DNA of 64,000 nt from Nocardiopsis sp. JB363 (GCF_900143625.1 NZ_FRFF01000157.1:1-64000), one strand, 5' to 3'. Counted from the first letter of the stretch, positions 24,499 through 33,175 are shown. The notes: generated from the sequence alone by a model not told the origin. Numbers and translations: made by a program.

Positions 24499-25866
24499 TC
24501 AGACGAGCCGCAGCCGGCGGGCCAGGTCGGAGACGAGGACCCCGTCGGGGTCGACCCGTTCGCGTACCTTCCGCCAGGCGGGCAGGTCGGGGTACATGGC
24601 GTGCACGGTCTCGGCGTCCGCCCGGCTGTCCTTGGCCAGGTAGAGGCGCCCGCCGGCCGCGAGCACGCGTTCGTCGAAGCCGCGCAGCAGCCCGGCCAGA
24701 CCGGGGAACTCGGCGGGCAGGTCCAGGGCGAGCGTCCACCCGGGCCGAGGGAACGACAGCGGCCCCGGGGTGGCTTCGCCCATGCGTTTGAGGACGGCCA
24801 GGAACGAGGGGGCACCGGCCCTCGACAACCCCTCCACGACGTGGCGCAGGGTGTCCTCCTCCCCGAAGGGCACCACGAACTGGTACTGCACGAACCCGTG
24901 TGGTCCGTACATGCGGTTCCAGCCCCGCACCTGGTCCAAGGGGTGGAAGAACGCGCCGAGGGGTTGTGCCTGGCCGCGTCTGCGCTCGGGCGCCGCGTGG
25001 TAGTAGGCGGTGTTGAACGCGCCGACGGTCGCCCGGTTGAGCAGGCGCGGCGGCGCCCACGGCGGGGCGCTCAGCGGAGCTCCCGGACGGTAGCGGAGGG
25101 GTTCGCGGCGCAGCGGCGCCGGCAGATCGGTGACGCGTGCGTGATGGGCCCGGGTCAGTACCCCGCGACCGGTGGCGGCCCCACGAGCGAGCAGGTCCAC
25201 CCAGCACACCGTGTACCGGTAGGCGTGGTCGGTGCGCTCCATCAGCTCCAGTGTGGAGTCGAGGTCGCCGGTGCGGTCCGTGTCCACACGCATGTGCGCG
25301 GTCTCCACGGGGTGCACGGCCAAGCGCGCGGAGGTGATGACGCCGGTGAGGCCCATTCCCCCGACCGTGGCCCAGAACAGGTCGGTGTCGCCGTGGTCGG
25401 GGCCGATTTCGAGGGTTTCGCCTCGGGGGGTGAGGAGCGTCAGGGAACGCACGTGGGCGCCGATGGAGGAGTCGACGTGGTGGTTCTTGCCGTGGACGTC
25501 GGCGGCGATCGCCCCGCCCAGGGTGACGTGCCCGGTCCCGGGGGTGACGGGAAGGAAGTGTCCTCGCCGCAGCAGGTGCGCCATGAGTCGGCGCAGGCCA
25601 GTGCCGGCCGGTGCGGTGACCTCGCCGCGGTCGGGATCGAACCGGGGCGGCCCGGTGAGTTCGGTGCAGTCCAGGACGAGCCCGCCGGCGGCCTGGGCGG
25701 CGTCGCCGTAGGAACGCCCCAGTCCGCGGGGCAGGGCCCCGCGTGGTCCGGCCTGGGCCAGCGCCTCGGCGGCCTGTTCGGCGGTGCGCGGGCGCACCAC
25801 GGTGGCGGCGGTGGGGGCGGTGCGGCCCCACCCGGTGAGGAGGGTCGGTCGACTCACAGGACTCAC
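24499..25866 (-). CDS. dprE1: Decaprenylphospho-ribose 2'-oxidase (DprE1-like flavoenzyme)
   Basis: 455-residue FAD enzyme of the VAO fold. The FAD domain has RGLGRSYGDAAQ, PVTPGTGHVTLGGAIAADVH and GKNHH, including the His that corresponds to the FAD contact in M. tuberculosis DprE1. The C-terminal block YLAKDSRADAETVHAMYP keeps the active-site Lys. The residue aligned with M. tuberculosis Cys387, the covalent target of benzothiazinones, is Ala (about A380; codon 24727-24729, in GWTLALDLP where mycobacteria have GWNICVDFP). The start is GTG 25866 overlapping the ubiA stop (GTGA). With DprE2 it epimerises decaprenyl-phospho-ribose to the arabinose form. Confidence 0.9.
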   Translation of the reverse strand: MSPVSRPTLLTGWGRTAPTAATVVRPRTAEQAAEALAQAGPRGALPRGLGRSYGDAAQAAGGLVLDCTELTGPPRFDPDRGEVTAPAGTGLRRLMAHLLRRGHFLPVTPGTGHVTLGGAIAADVHGKNHHVDSSIGAHVRSLTLLTPRGETLEIGPDHGDTDLFWATVGGMGLTGVITSARLAVHPVETAHMRVDTDRTGDLDSTLELMERTDHAYRYTVCWVDLLARGAATGRGVLTRAHHARVTDLPAPLRREPLRYRPGAPLSAPPWAPPRLLNRATVGAFNTAYYHAAPERRRGQAQPLGAFFHPLDQVRGWNRMYGPHGFVQYQFVVPFGEEDTLRHVVEGLSRAGAPSFLAVLKRMGEATPGPLSFPRPGWTLALDLPAEFPGLAGLLRGFDERVLAAGGRLYLAKDSRADAETVHAMYPDLPAWRKVRERVDPDGVLVSDLARRLRLV

Positions 25867-26810
25867 AGGTAGATCCCCAGTCCGACCAGGAGGACAAGGG
25901 CCAGGAGGACGAGCTGCAAGGGACGGTCTCGCAGCGCGATCTCCTCGGGTTCCTCGCCTTCGCCCCGGTCCACGAGCAGGTTGTAGCGGAGCACGAACAT
26001 GATGAACGGAACGATACTGGCCGCGTGGAAGGGCGACCCTCCCGACTGTTCCAGGGCCCAGAGGCAGTAGGTGACGATCATGGCACCGGAGGCGATCGTG
26101 CGCGTCTGGGCCAGGTAGCCGGGGGTGTAGCCGAGCAGGGCGGCTCGGGTGGGGTGGGCCTCGCCGGGGCTCTCGGGATTCTCGGGAATCTCAGGGCCCT
26201 CAGTGGGCATGCGCAGTTCCGCCTCGCGTTTGCCGACCACCACGAGCAGGGCGGCCAACGACACCACGATCACGAACCACGAGGTCAGCGGAACCCCGAC
26301 CACGTAACCGCCGGCCATGGCGCGCAGTACGTGACAGGCCGCCACCGCCACCAGGTCGACGACGACCATGTCCTTCAGGTAGCGGGTGTAGGCCAGGGTG
26401 AGGATCACGTACACACCGAGAACGGCGCTCAGTGCCGGGATTCCCAACATGAGTGAGGCCAGGGGCGCGGCGACCACGAACAGGACGCCGGTGACGACGG
26501 CCACGGGCACCGGAAGCGCGCCGGAGGCGATGGGGCGGTGACGCTTGCGCGGATGCCGACGATCACTGCGCACGTCACGGATGTCGTTGAGCAGGTAGGT
26601 GCCACCGGCGGCCACACAGAACAGCGCGAAGGTCGCCGCGCACAGCAGCAGGGAGTGGGGGTCGGTGAGTGCTCCGGCGGTGGCCGGGGCGGCGAACACC
26701 AACAGGTTCTTGAGCCACTGTCGCGGGCGACAGGCCCGCAGCAGGGCCAGAGGCAGTCCCACGACGTCACTCCGCCCGGGTCGGTTCTCGGTCTCGGGGG
26801 CCGTGGTCAC
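25863..26810 (-). CDS. ubiA: Decaprenyl-phosphate phosphoribosyltransferase (UbiA family)
   Basis: 315-residue membrane prenyltransferase-fold protein with about nine helices. The first Asp-rich motif is NDIRDVRSD (75-83) followed by RHPRKRHRPIASG. The second is YTRYLKDMVVVDLVAVA, the pattern of DPPR synthase (Rv3806c-like) rather than of ubiquinone enzymes. It should attach phosphoribose from PRPP to decaprenyl phosphate, the first step towards decaprenyl-phospho-arabinose. Context supports this: dprE1 starts inside its stop codon. The start is GTG 26810 with GAGGGG upstream. A hydrophilic loop (about 195-215, acidic and Pro-rich) is longer than usual. Confidence 0.88.
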   Translation of the reverse strand: MTTAPETENRPGRSDVVGLPLALLRACRPRQWLKNLLVFAAPATAGALTDPHSLLLCAATFALFCVAAGGTYLLNDIRDVRSDRRHPRKRHRPIASGALPVPVAVVTGVLFVVAAPLASLMLGIPALSAVLGVYVILTLAYTRYLKDMVVVDLVAVAACHVLRAMAGGYVVGVPLTSWFVIVVSLAALLVVVGKREAELRMPTEGPEIPENPESPGEAHPTRAALLGYTPGYLAQTRTIASGAMIVTYCLWALEQSGGSPFHAASIVPFIMFVLRYNLLVDRGEGEEPEEIALRDRPLQLVLLALVLLVGLGIYL

Positions 26811-26852
26811 GTGATTCCCCTCTGGGTCCGGCGATGGTACGGGAATGCTGGA

Positions 26853-26887
26853 ACCGGACCGCCCGCGGGGGTTTCGGGCGGTCCGGT
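26853..26887 (-). terminator. Terminator after the DUF3068 gene
   Basis: A perfect 13-bp stem (ACCGGACCGCCCG / CGGGCGGTCCGGT) with a 9-base loop lies between the DUF3068 stop (26958) and the ubiA start (26810). It suggests these same-strand genes are separate units. No clear U-tract. Confidence 0.65.
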
Positions 26888-26957
26888 GGGGATGGTCCGG
26901 TTCCGGGTCAAGGGCCGGGGGGTGGGGGGTGAGGGTTGATCGTTCGGGTCCGGGGGT

Positions 26958-27872
26958 CTACTGGGTGGCGCGGCGTCCGGTGACGATGAGGACGACGGCG
27001 ACGCCGATGAAGCCGACACCGGCCACCAGCGAGACGATCGGCAGCGTGGTGTTCAGCAGGGGCAGAACGGCCCGGGCCTGGTCGGTGTTCTCGATGGCGG
27101 CGGCGCGGGTGGCGTCGTCGTAGACGAGTTCACCGCTCATCATCGTCAGCACCTCTTCGCCGTCCACGACGACGACCTGGTGGTGGTCCTCGCTGACGTT
27201 GATCGGCGAACCACTGATCGGTTCGATCCAGTAGGTGCGGATGATGGAGAAGTTCACGTCACCGACGACGTCGCCCTCACCGTCGAGACCGGCGACCTCG
27301 CGCGGGATCTCCCGCTCACCGATGACGGTCGGCTCGACGTTCTGGACGAACTTGTAGGCCTCGACCCCGTCGATGTCCTCGACGCCCTGGAACTCCATGG
27401 GGACGACCTCTTCAACGGTCGTCTCGAAGAAGTCGTAGTCCCGCTGTTCGGTGTTGAACGGGAACTTCCAGGCCTGGCCGCTCTGGGTCACGCGTTCTTC
27501 GTTCACCATGGCGTCGCAGCAGTCGACCGCTTCACCCGTGACACGGTCGTGCCCGGCACGCCGGCTGCTGGAGCTGATTCCGAAGTCGGTCTCGGCGTCC
27601 TTGATCCAGGTGAACTGGTCCCACACCACCACGTCATCGGTGCTGGAGGCCACGTCGGCACGCAGGGTGGAATGCGCCTCGACCTGGGCGTTGTCGACCT
27701 GCTCGACGTCTTCGATGTTGAAGTAGGTGGCCTCTCCGTTGAGGACGGTGGCGTTGTAGTAGTCCAGTGGAGTCTTCATCAGGGAACTGGCCATCCACAT
27801 GCGCATCATGGGTGCCAAAGCGAGACAGAAGACCCCCAGCGCGATGAGAACGACCGCAACGGTACGGCGCAT
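26958..27872 (-). CDS. DUF3068 (PorA-like) membrane-anchored extracellular protein
   Basis: 304-residue protein with one N-terminal helix (about 4-28), a large extracellular beta-rich domain and one C-terminal helix (about 277-299), ending in RRATQ. The domain start (APMMRMWMASSLMKTPLDYY) and FNIEDVEQVDNAQVE fit DUF3068, the family of M. tuberculosis Rv0227c. Cys-Cys occurs at AVDCCDAM. ATG 27872 has AGGAGGG 5 bases upstream; the long open frame beyond is a shadow. It is divergent from the acyltransferase gene, with KstR-like sites between. The role is unknown; the family lies in an envelope-assembly locus in mycolate-containing bacteria. Confidence 0.8.
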   Translation of the reverse strand: MRRTVAVVLIALGVFCLALAPMMRMWMASSLMKTPLDYYNATVLNGEATYFNIEDVEQVDNAQVEAHSTLRADVASSTDDVVVWDQFTWIKDAETDFGISSSSRRAGHDRVTGEAVDCCDAMVNEERVTQSGQAWKFPFNTEQRDYDFFETTVEEVVPMEFQGVEDIDGVEAYKFVQNVEPTVIGEREIPREVAGLDGEGDVVGDVNFSIIRTYWIEPISGSPINVSEDHHQVVVVDGEEVLTMMSGELVYDDATRAAAIENTDQARAVLPLLNTTLPIVSLVAGVGFIGVAVVLIVTGRRATQ

Positions 27873-27977
27873 GTGTGCCCTCCTGGGCGGATGAGAGTCT
27901 GGATCTGGAACTAGGTTCAGTTCCGGGTAGAGTACTGCCCAGTAGTGAACGACGTCACCTGGGCGTGTCTGAATTTT

Positions 27978-28006
27978 TATAACACGTTCTAGTGAAACGT
28001 GTTCTG
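27978..28006. promoter_or_regulatory. Two adjacent KstR-like operator palindromes
   Basis: TATAACACGTTCTA (27978-27991) matches the KstR-type consensus TNNAACNNGTTNNA exactly. TGAAACGTGTTCTG (27993-28006) matches all but the last base. Together AACACGTT (27981-27988) and AACGTGTT (27996-28003) also form an inverted repeat. They sit 26-54 bases before the acyltransferase ATG and in front of the divergent DUF3068 gene. A third match is at 31530-31543. Confidence 0.6.
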
Positions 28007-28031
28007 ACTCCCTCCCGTCCAGGAAGGCCCC

Positions 28032-29378
28032 ATGGCGCCCACGCCCACCGCGCCCGAGGACCCCACCTCCGGCAGCCCCCGGACCGACGCGGACGACCCC
28101 GCGCGCACACTTCCCCAGGTGAGCGGGCGCCACCACACCCTCGACGGGATCCGCGCCCTCGCCTGTCTCATGGTCCTCATCGTTCACGTGTCGACCGAGA
28201 CCGGAGACGTGCTCACCCCGGGAATCCTCGGCGGGGTGCTCAGCGCGACGGTGCTCGCGGTGCCGCTGTTCTTCGCCCTGTCCGGGGTACTGCTGTACCG
28301 TCCCTGGGCCCGCGCCGCCTTGGACGGCACCCGAGGCCCGAACGTGCCCTCGTACCTGTGGCGCCGCGTCATGCGCGTCTTCCCCGCCTACTGGGTGGTG
28401 GCGGCCACCGCGCTGGTGCTGTGGGCCGGTGAGTACCGCGGATCGGTGGTGCACTGGATCGAGGTCCTGACACTGTCGTTCCCGTTCAACACCAGTCCCC
28501 ACTGGGCGGGCCCCGGGCCCTACGGGCTCGGGCAGATGTGGAGCCTGTCGGTCGAGGTGTCCTTCTACCTCACCCTTCCCCTGTTCGCCGCGGTGCTGCA
28601 CCTGTGGGCGCGCGGTGGTGCGACGGTGAACGCGCGCGGGCGGCGGCTGATCGGCGGCTTGGCCGTGATGACGGCGCTGTCGTTCCTCGCGCTGATCCCG
28701 CAGTACTTCCCCGAGCCCAGCGAGCACATGCACGCCTGGCTGCCGCGCTGCATGGGCATGTTCGCGGTGGGCATGGGGCTGTCCGTCCTCTCGGAATGGG
28801 CCTGGCGCGAATCCGGCCCGGACGGCCCGGTACGCCGGCTCTGCCGCACCATCGCCGCCTCCCCCGGCCTGTGCTGGCTGGTGGCGGCCGCGTTCTTCCT
28901 CCTGGAGGCGACCCCCGCCGCGGGCGGTCGCTTCTTCGAGCCGGGCAACCTGTGGATCTCGGCCGTGGAGAACATCACCAACATCGGCTTCGCGCTGTTC
29001 ATGGTCGCCCCGGCGGCTCTGGCACCGAGGCCGAAGGACGGTCCGCCGCCGGCGCTGCGCACCGCCGAGGCGTGGCGGGGCGGGGCCTGGCTGGGCTCCG
29101 TGATGCGGCACCGGGTGATGGTGTTCTTCGCACCGATCAGCTACGGGGTCTTCCTGTGGCAGTTCGTGGTGCTGTACCTGTGGCGTGACTTCACCGGCCA
29201 GGAGATCTTCACCGGGTCGTTCTGGCTGGACATCATCCCGGTCCTGATCGTCACCACGCTGCTCGCCAAGCTCACCTTCCACTTCGTGGAGGAGCCCTCA
29301 CGGCAGTGGTCCCGACGCTTCGTCTCACCCGGGGGGAGGGGACGGCGCCCGACGCCGACGGGCCCGCCCCCACGCTGA
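28032..29378 (+). CDS. Acyltransferase-3 family membrane protein (TmaT/Rv0228-like by context)
   Basis: 448-residue integral membrane acyltransferase. After a polar N-terminus it has HTLDGIRALACLMVLIVH with the conserved catalytic-type His region, then VPLFFALSGVLLYRPW, PSYLWRRVMRVFPAYWV and about ten helices in all; a basic Pro-rich tail follows. This is the classic OafA-like pattern. In corynebacteria and mycobacteria a protein of this family (TmaT, Rv0228 locus) acetylates trehalose mycolates; that assignment here rests only on neighbours (DUF3068, Rv0224c-like methyltransferase). AGGAAGG precedes the ATG. It converges with the GT-C-like gene, 4 bases between stops. Confidence 0.82.
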   Translation: MAPTPTAPEDPTSGSPRTDADDPARTLPQVSGRHHTLDGIRALACLMVLIVHVSTETGDVLTPGILGGVLSATVLAVPLFFALSGVLLYRPWARAALDGTRGPNVPSYLWRRVMRVFPAYWVVAATALVLWAGEYRGSVVHWIEVLTLSFPFNTSPHWAGPGPYGLGQMWSLSVEVSFYLTLPLFAAVLHLWARGGATVNARGRRLIGGLAVMTALSFLALIPQYFPEPSEHMHAWLPRCMGMFAVGMGLSVLSEWAWRESGPDGPVRRLCRTIAASPGLCWLVAAAFFLLEATPAAGGRFFEPGNLWISAVENITNIGFALFMVAPAALAPRPKDGPPPALRTAEAWRGGAWLGSVMRHRVMVFFAPISYGVFLWQFVVLYLWRDFTGQEIFTGSFWLDIIPVLIVTTLLAKLTFHFVEEPSRQWSRRFVSPGGRGRRPTPTGPPPR

Positions 29379-29382
29379 CGGT

Positions 29383-31479
29383 TCAGCCCTCGTCGTCCTC
29401 GGTATCGTCCTCGGAGCCGTCGCCCTCGGCACCCTCCTCGGGCTCCTCCTCCGAGTCCTCGGCCTCCTCCAGATCGGAGGCGGGAGCCAACGGGCCCAGG
29501 GAGGACCAGGTCACACAGGTCTTGTCCGGGTCGGTGTACAGGGTGAACGTTTCGTCGCGTTCGCTCACCGGCACGTACCAGAAGCCTCCGTCGGGGGCGG
29601 CCGGCAGTTCGGTCTGCACTTCCTCGCCGCCCACCACCACGACCAGGTTGGCGTCCTCCTGGGAGGTGTAGCCGATCGTGGCCACCTGCTCGACCCCACC
29701 GAACTCCCACACCGACCAGGACATCAGGCCGTCCCAGTTGTCCATGCAGTCGTCGTCCTCGGCCGGAACGAACGAGTTCACCTGTGATGGCGGGCCCGCC
29801 ATCACCAGGTTCCCCTCGTCGTCGAACACATGGGCGCTGGGCGCGGGTTCGGGTTCGTACATCCGCTCGGCGAGTTCACGATCGGCCAACGGTGTCAGCA
29901 CGTACGAACTGAGCCGGCGCGGACCGTTCCACTCCAGGACGATGTCGTCGGGCACCGGCCTGCTGTAGATCCCGGCGTCCTCGGGCACCTCGGCCAGGGA
30001 CGTGCGCACGTTGGCCAGGTAGGAGCGCAGGCGGTCCCCGCTCAGCGTCTCGGCGTAGGTGTAGGTGGAGTAGCCGGCCGAACCCGCGTAGATCAGCGTG
30101 ACGACCAAGGCGAGCGTCCAGGTGAAGCGCCCGAGGCGCACCGGTCGGAGCCTGCGGCGCGGGTCGCGCTCCTCCCCCGCGTTACCCGTGTGTTCCCGGG
30201 CCCGCTCCTCCTTCGTGACGAGGAACGCCAACGCGAGGACCAGTGCGAACACCAGGGCCGCGTCGGCGACGTAACGCGGGTCCGAACCGACCTCGCCATA
30301 GACGTCGCCGCGGGCGATGACGGTGGGGATCGCGTCGGCGAACAGCAGGTAACCCAGCAGGAGCGCCCACGCCCGCCAGGCGCCCCGACGCACGCGCAGA
30401 CTGGCCACGACGATGAGGGCGAGCACGACCCACGAGCCCAGGAGCACGGTGCCCAGCGGGTCGAGCAGGCCGCCCGTGGGGGTGATCGGGCTCCACTCGA
30501 ACGGACCGCCCAGGGCACCCACGGGGAACACCTCGGTGACCATGCGGCGCATCAGTTCGGCGGCGGTGTCCCACACCGGCACCGAAGCGCCCTCCCCCGC
30601 GGTGCCCGCGTTCTGCCGGACCAGGTAGAGCACCAGGTAGCCCAGGGTGAGGCCGACCATGCCGGACCAGAACCTCCGGTCCAGCCAGAACGCGTACCGG
30701 ACCGCCTGGAACAGGCCGCCCGGGTACAGGAAGGCCACCGCGAACACCAGCAACAACGGCGGGAGCAGCAAGGCCTTCACCGAGAACAGCATCCCGAACA
30801 CCACCGCGGCCACGACCCACCAGGCGTACTGGGTCATGCCGGTGCGCAGGTAGCGGACGGTGAACAGCAGCGCCAGAGCGACCGACAGCTGGAACGGCAC
30901 CGCGTTGAGCGCCGCCGCCCACCAGCCCAGTACCGGGATGGTCAGCGGAGCCAGGGCGTACACGGTGAGGGGCACCAGCAGCGCCCAACGGCGGCCGAAC
31001 AGCTCCCACAGCAACCGGAAGAAGACCAGGATCGCGGCGACCTGCAGGACCAGCATGGTGCCCGCCGCCGACACCCAGTGGTAGGGGCCCAAGGCGTTCT
31101 GCAGGTAGACCAGGAACATGGACCCCGGCATGAAGTGGCCCTTGTGCAACTCCAGCAGGAACTCGGGGGTGAGGTCGCTGGAGTTGGCCGCAGCGAAGAA
31201 CAGGAAGTCGTCCTCGACGAAGTACGACTCGCTGAGCACGTAGATCTTCAGCGCCGTCGCCACGGCCACGATGAGCATTCCGATCTGGAAGACCCGGTCG
31301 TGTCGCACGTGCCCCAGCGCGGTGAAAGCGCCTCGAACGGTCTCCCCGAGGGTGGGACCCTGCCCCTCCGCTTCCTCGACCCCTCTGCGTACTCTTGTGG
31401 TCCCGCCCCCCTCGGAAGCGGACGCCCCTGCGCTCGACCCGACCTCGGGCTCGCGCTCGTTGGGGGAAACAGGCGGCAT
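29383..31479 (-). CDS. GT-C-like polytopic membrane glycosyltransferase, candidate
   Basis: 698-residue membrane protein. The N-terminal 55 residues are polar and acidic. From about residue 63 it has ten or more helices. The first extracellular loop carries SYFVEDDFLFF (D90, D91), the acidic pair expected in GT-C enzymes that use lipid-phospho-sugars. A soluble C-terminal domain of about 200 residues (from about 480, beta-rich, two Cys) and a Glu/Asp-only tail of about 30 residues follow. Proximity to the decaprenyl-phospho-arabinose genes makes an arabinosyl- or other polyprenyl-sugar transferase attractive, but no family-specific motif confirms it. ATG 31479 with GGGGAG upstream is chosen. 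Confidence 0.6.
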   Translation of the reverse strand: MPPVSPNEREPEVGSSAGASASEGGGTTRVRRGVEEAEGQGPTLGETVRGAFTALGHVRHDRVFQIGMLIVAVATALKIYVLSESYFVEDDFLFFAAANSSDLTPEFLLELHKGHFMPGSMFLVYLQNALGPYHWVSAAGTMLVLQVAAILVFFRLLWELFGRRWALLVPLTVYALAPLTIPVLGWWAAALNAVPFQLSVALALLFTVRYLRTGMTQYAWWVVAAVVFGMLFSVKALLLPPLLLVFAVAFLYPGGLFQAVRYAFWLDRRFWSGMVGLTLGYLVLYLVRQNAGTAGEGASVPVWDTAAELMRRMVTEVFPVGALGGPFEWSPITPTGGLLDPLGTVLLGSWVVLALIVVASLRVRRGAWRAWALLLGYLLFADAIPTVIARGDVYGEVGSDPRYVADAALVFALVLALAFLVTKEERAREHTGNAGEERDPRRRLRPVRLGRFTWTLALVVTLIYAGSAGYSTYTYAETLSGDRLRSYLANVRTSLAEVPEDAGIYSRPVPDDIVLEWNGPRRLSSYVLTPLADRELAERMYEPEPAPSAHVFDDEGNLVMAGPPSQVNSFVPAEDDDCMDNWDGLMSWSVWEFGGVEQVATIGYTSQEDANLVVVVGGEEVQTELPAAPDGGFWYVPVSERDETFTLYTDPDKTCVTWSSLGPLAPASDLEEAEDSEEEPEEGAEGDGSEDDTEDDEG

Positions 31480-31498
31480 AGGTACTCTCCCCGCCGTA

Positions 31499-31543
31499 GG
31501 TTGGCCAACCCGGAAAATGGGTGCCAGAATACAACACGTTCCA
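31499..31543. promoter_or_regulatory. Perfect palindrome and KstR-like site in divergent promoter
   Basis: GGTTGGCCAACC (31499-31510) is a perfect palindrome. TACAACACGTTCCA (31530-31543) matches TNNAACNNGTTNNA exactly and shares the core AACACGTT with the site at 27981. Both lie between the divergent GT-C-like gene and the methyltransferase pair, in lower-GC sequence that likely holds both promoters. Confidence 0.55.
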
Positions 31544-31648
31544 CTTTTATTCCTGACCGTCGCCGCAGGTCTCACAGACCCGGCGTCCAGAACAGGAACA
31601 GGCTTCATTCAGCCCTGTTCCGGAACGGTCACCAGCACCGTGGGGGTG

Positions 31649-32389
31649 ATGCCGGTGGGGCTCGAACAGGTCCGCCGAGACTGGACCCGACTGGGATCCA
31701 CCGAACCGCTCTGGGCGGTCTGCGTGGACCCGGACAAGCGTGACGGCGGGTGGAACGACGACGACTTCCTCGCCTCCGGCCGCTCCGACATCGACCCGGC
31801 GATGCGCCGCCTGGACGAGCTCGGGCTCGCCGAACGCCGCGGCCGGATCCTCGACTTCGGCTGCGGGGCCGGACGCCTGTCCAACGCCCTGTCCGCCCAC
31901 TTCGAGCGGGTGGTGGGCGTGGACATCTCCGCGCCCATGCTGGAGGAGGCCCGTCGCCTGGACCGCTCCGAGGGTCGGATCGAGTTCGTGCTCAACGAAC
32001 GCCCCGACCTGTCCCGGTTCGAGGACGACTCCTTCGACGTCGTCTACTCCGACCTGGTCCTGCAACACCTGCCCACCGACCTCGCCGAGGGGTACGTGCG
32101 CGAGTTCGCCCGTGTGGTGCGCCCCGGCGGCACCCTGGTGCTGGGTGTGCCCGACAGCGAGCGCCGCACCTTCAAGGGGCTGGTGTTCAAGTACGTTCCG
32201 TGGCCGCTGGTGGCCCTGGCGCAGAAGGTGATCCTGCGGTATCCGGCGCCGATGCGCATGCACACCCTGAGCACCGAGCGTCTCGCCGAACTACTGCCCG
32301 GCTCCGACATCGTGGCCTCCGACGAGTACTGGGGCGGCGACCACTGGCGGCACCTGCGTCACTACGTCCGGGTGGGGGTCCAGGCGTGA
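31649..32389 (+). CDS. Class I SAM-dependent methyltransferase
   Basis: 246-residue Rossmann-fold methyltransferase. The SAM site is RILDFGCGAGRLS (motif I), VVGVDISAPML (acidic end of strand 2) and FDVVYSDLVLQHLP (motif IV region), the Methyltransf_11 arrangement. The methyl acceptor is unknown. ATG 31649 is preceded by an in-frame GTG at 31646; the ribosome site is weak, so the start is uncertain. Its stop overlaps the next gene's GTG (GTGA), so the two methyltransferases are made together. Confidence 0.82.
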   Translation: MPVGLEQVRRDWTRLGSTEPLWAVCVDPDKRDGGWNDDDFLASGRSDIDPAMRRLDELGLAERRGRILDFGCGAGRLSNALSAHFERVVGVDISAPMLEEARRLDRSEGRIEFVLNERPDLSRFEDDSFDVVYSDLVLQHLPTDLAEGYVREFARVVRPGGTLVLGVPDSERRTFKGLVFKYVPWPLVALAQKVILRYPAPMRMHTLSTERLAELLPGSDIVASDEYWGGDHWRHLRHYVRVGVQA

Positions 32390-33165
32390 CCTCCACCGGC
32401 ACCGGCACCAACGCCGGCACGCGCCCGGACGGCACGGTACCGTTCCGCGCGACCCTCGGCCGTTCCGTGGGGCTGTTCTCGGCCTTTCGCAAGGAGCAGA
32501 CCGACCCGGCGTTCTTCTACGGCAGGCTCGCCCACGACACCGTCTACCAACTGCGCTCCTACACGCCGTTGGACGGCCGACTGGTGGTGGACGTGGGCGG
32601 CGGTCCCGGCTACTTCGCCGACGCGCTGCGCGCCGAGGGTGCCCGATGCCTGTGCGTGGACTCCGACGCCCACGAGATGACCCTGCACGGACGGGACGCC
32701 GACGCGAACGCCGTCCAAGGAAGCGCCCTGGACCTGCCGCTGCGCTCCGGGAGCGTGGACGTGTGCTTCTCCTCCAACGTGCTGGAGCACGTCCCCGACC
32801 GGATCCGCATGGCCGACGAGATGGTGCGGGTCACCCGCCCCGACGGCCTGGTCTACCTGTCGTACACGCTGTGGTTGTCGCCCTGGGGCGGGCACGAGAC
32901 CTCGCCCTGGCACTACCTGGGCGGTTCCTACGCCGCCGAGCGGTTCGCGCGCAAGAACGGCCGGCGGCCCAAGAACGATTTCGGTCGCACCATGTACTCC
33001 GCCCACGCCAAGGAGATGCTGCGCTGGGCGCGCGGTCGCGACGACGTGGACGTGGTGGACATCCGGCCGCGGTACCTGCCCACCTGGATGAAACCGATCG
33101 TGCACGTGCCGCTGCTGCGCGAGATCATCACCTGGAACCTGCTGATCGTGCTGCGCAAGCGGTGA
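32386..33165 (+). CDS. Class I methyltransferase, Rv0224c/MtrP-like
   Basis: 259-residue SAM-dependent methyltransferase. Motif I is LVVDVGGGPGYFA. Downstream blocks VDVCFSSNVLEHVP, LSYTLWLSPWGGHE, WHYLGGSYAAERF and KNDFGRTMYSAHAKEMLRWA closely follow, from memory, the sequence of M. tuberculosis Rv0224c. The corynebacterial homologue MtrP affects transport of trehalose mycolates. A short hydrophobic segment near the end (VPLLREIITWNLLIVL) may touch the membrane. GTG 32386 overlaps the upstream stop by 4 bases. The reaction in a mycolate-free organism is open. Confidence 0.85.
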   Translation: MTSTGTGTNAGTRPDGTVPFRATLGRSVGLFSAFRKEQTDPAFFYGRLAHDTVYQLRSYTPLDGRLVVDVGGGPGYFADALRAEGARCLCVDSDAHEMTLHGRDADANAVQGSALDLPLRSGSVDVCFSSNVLEHVPDRIRMADEMVRVTRPDGLVYLSYTLWLSPWGGHETSPWHYLGGSYAAERFARKNGRRPKNDFGRTMYSAHAKEMLRWARGRDDVDVVDIRPRYLPTWMKPIVHVPLLREIITWNLLIVLRKR

Positions 33166-33175
33166 GCTCCGCCGG

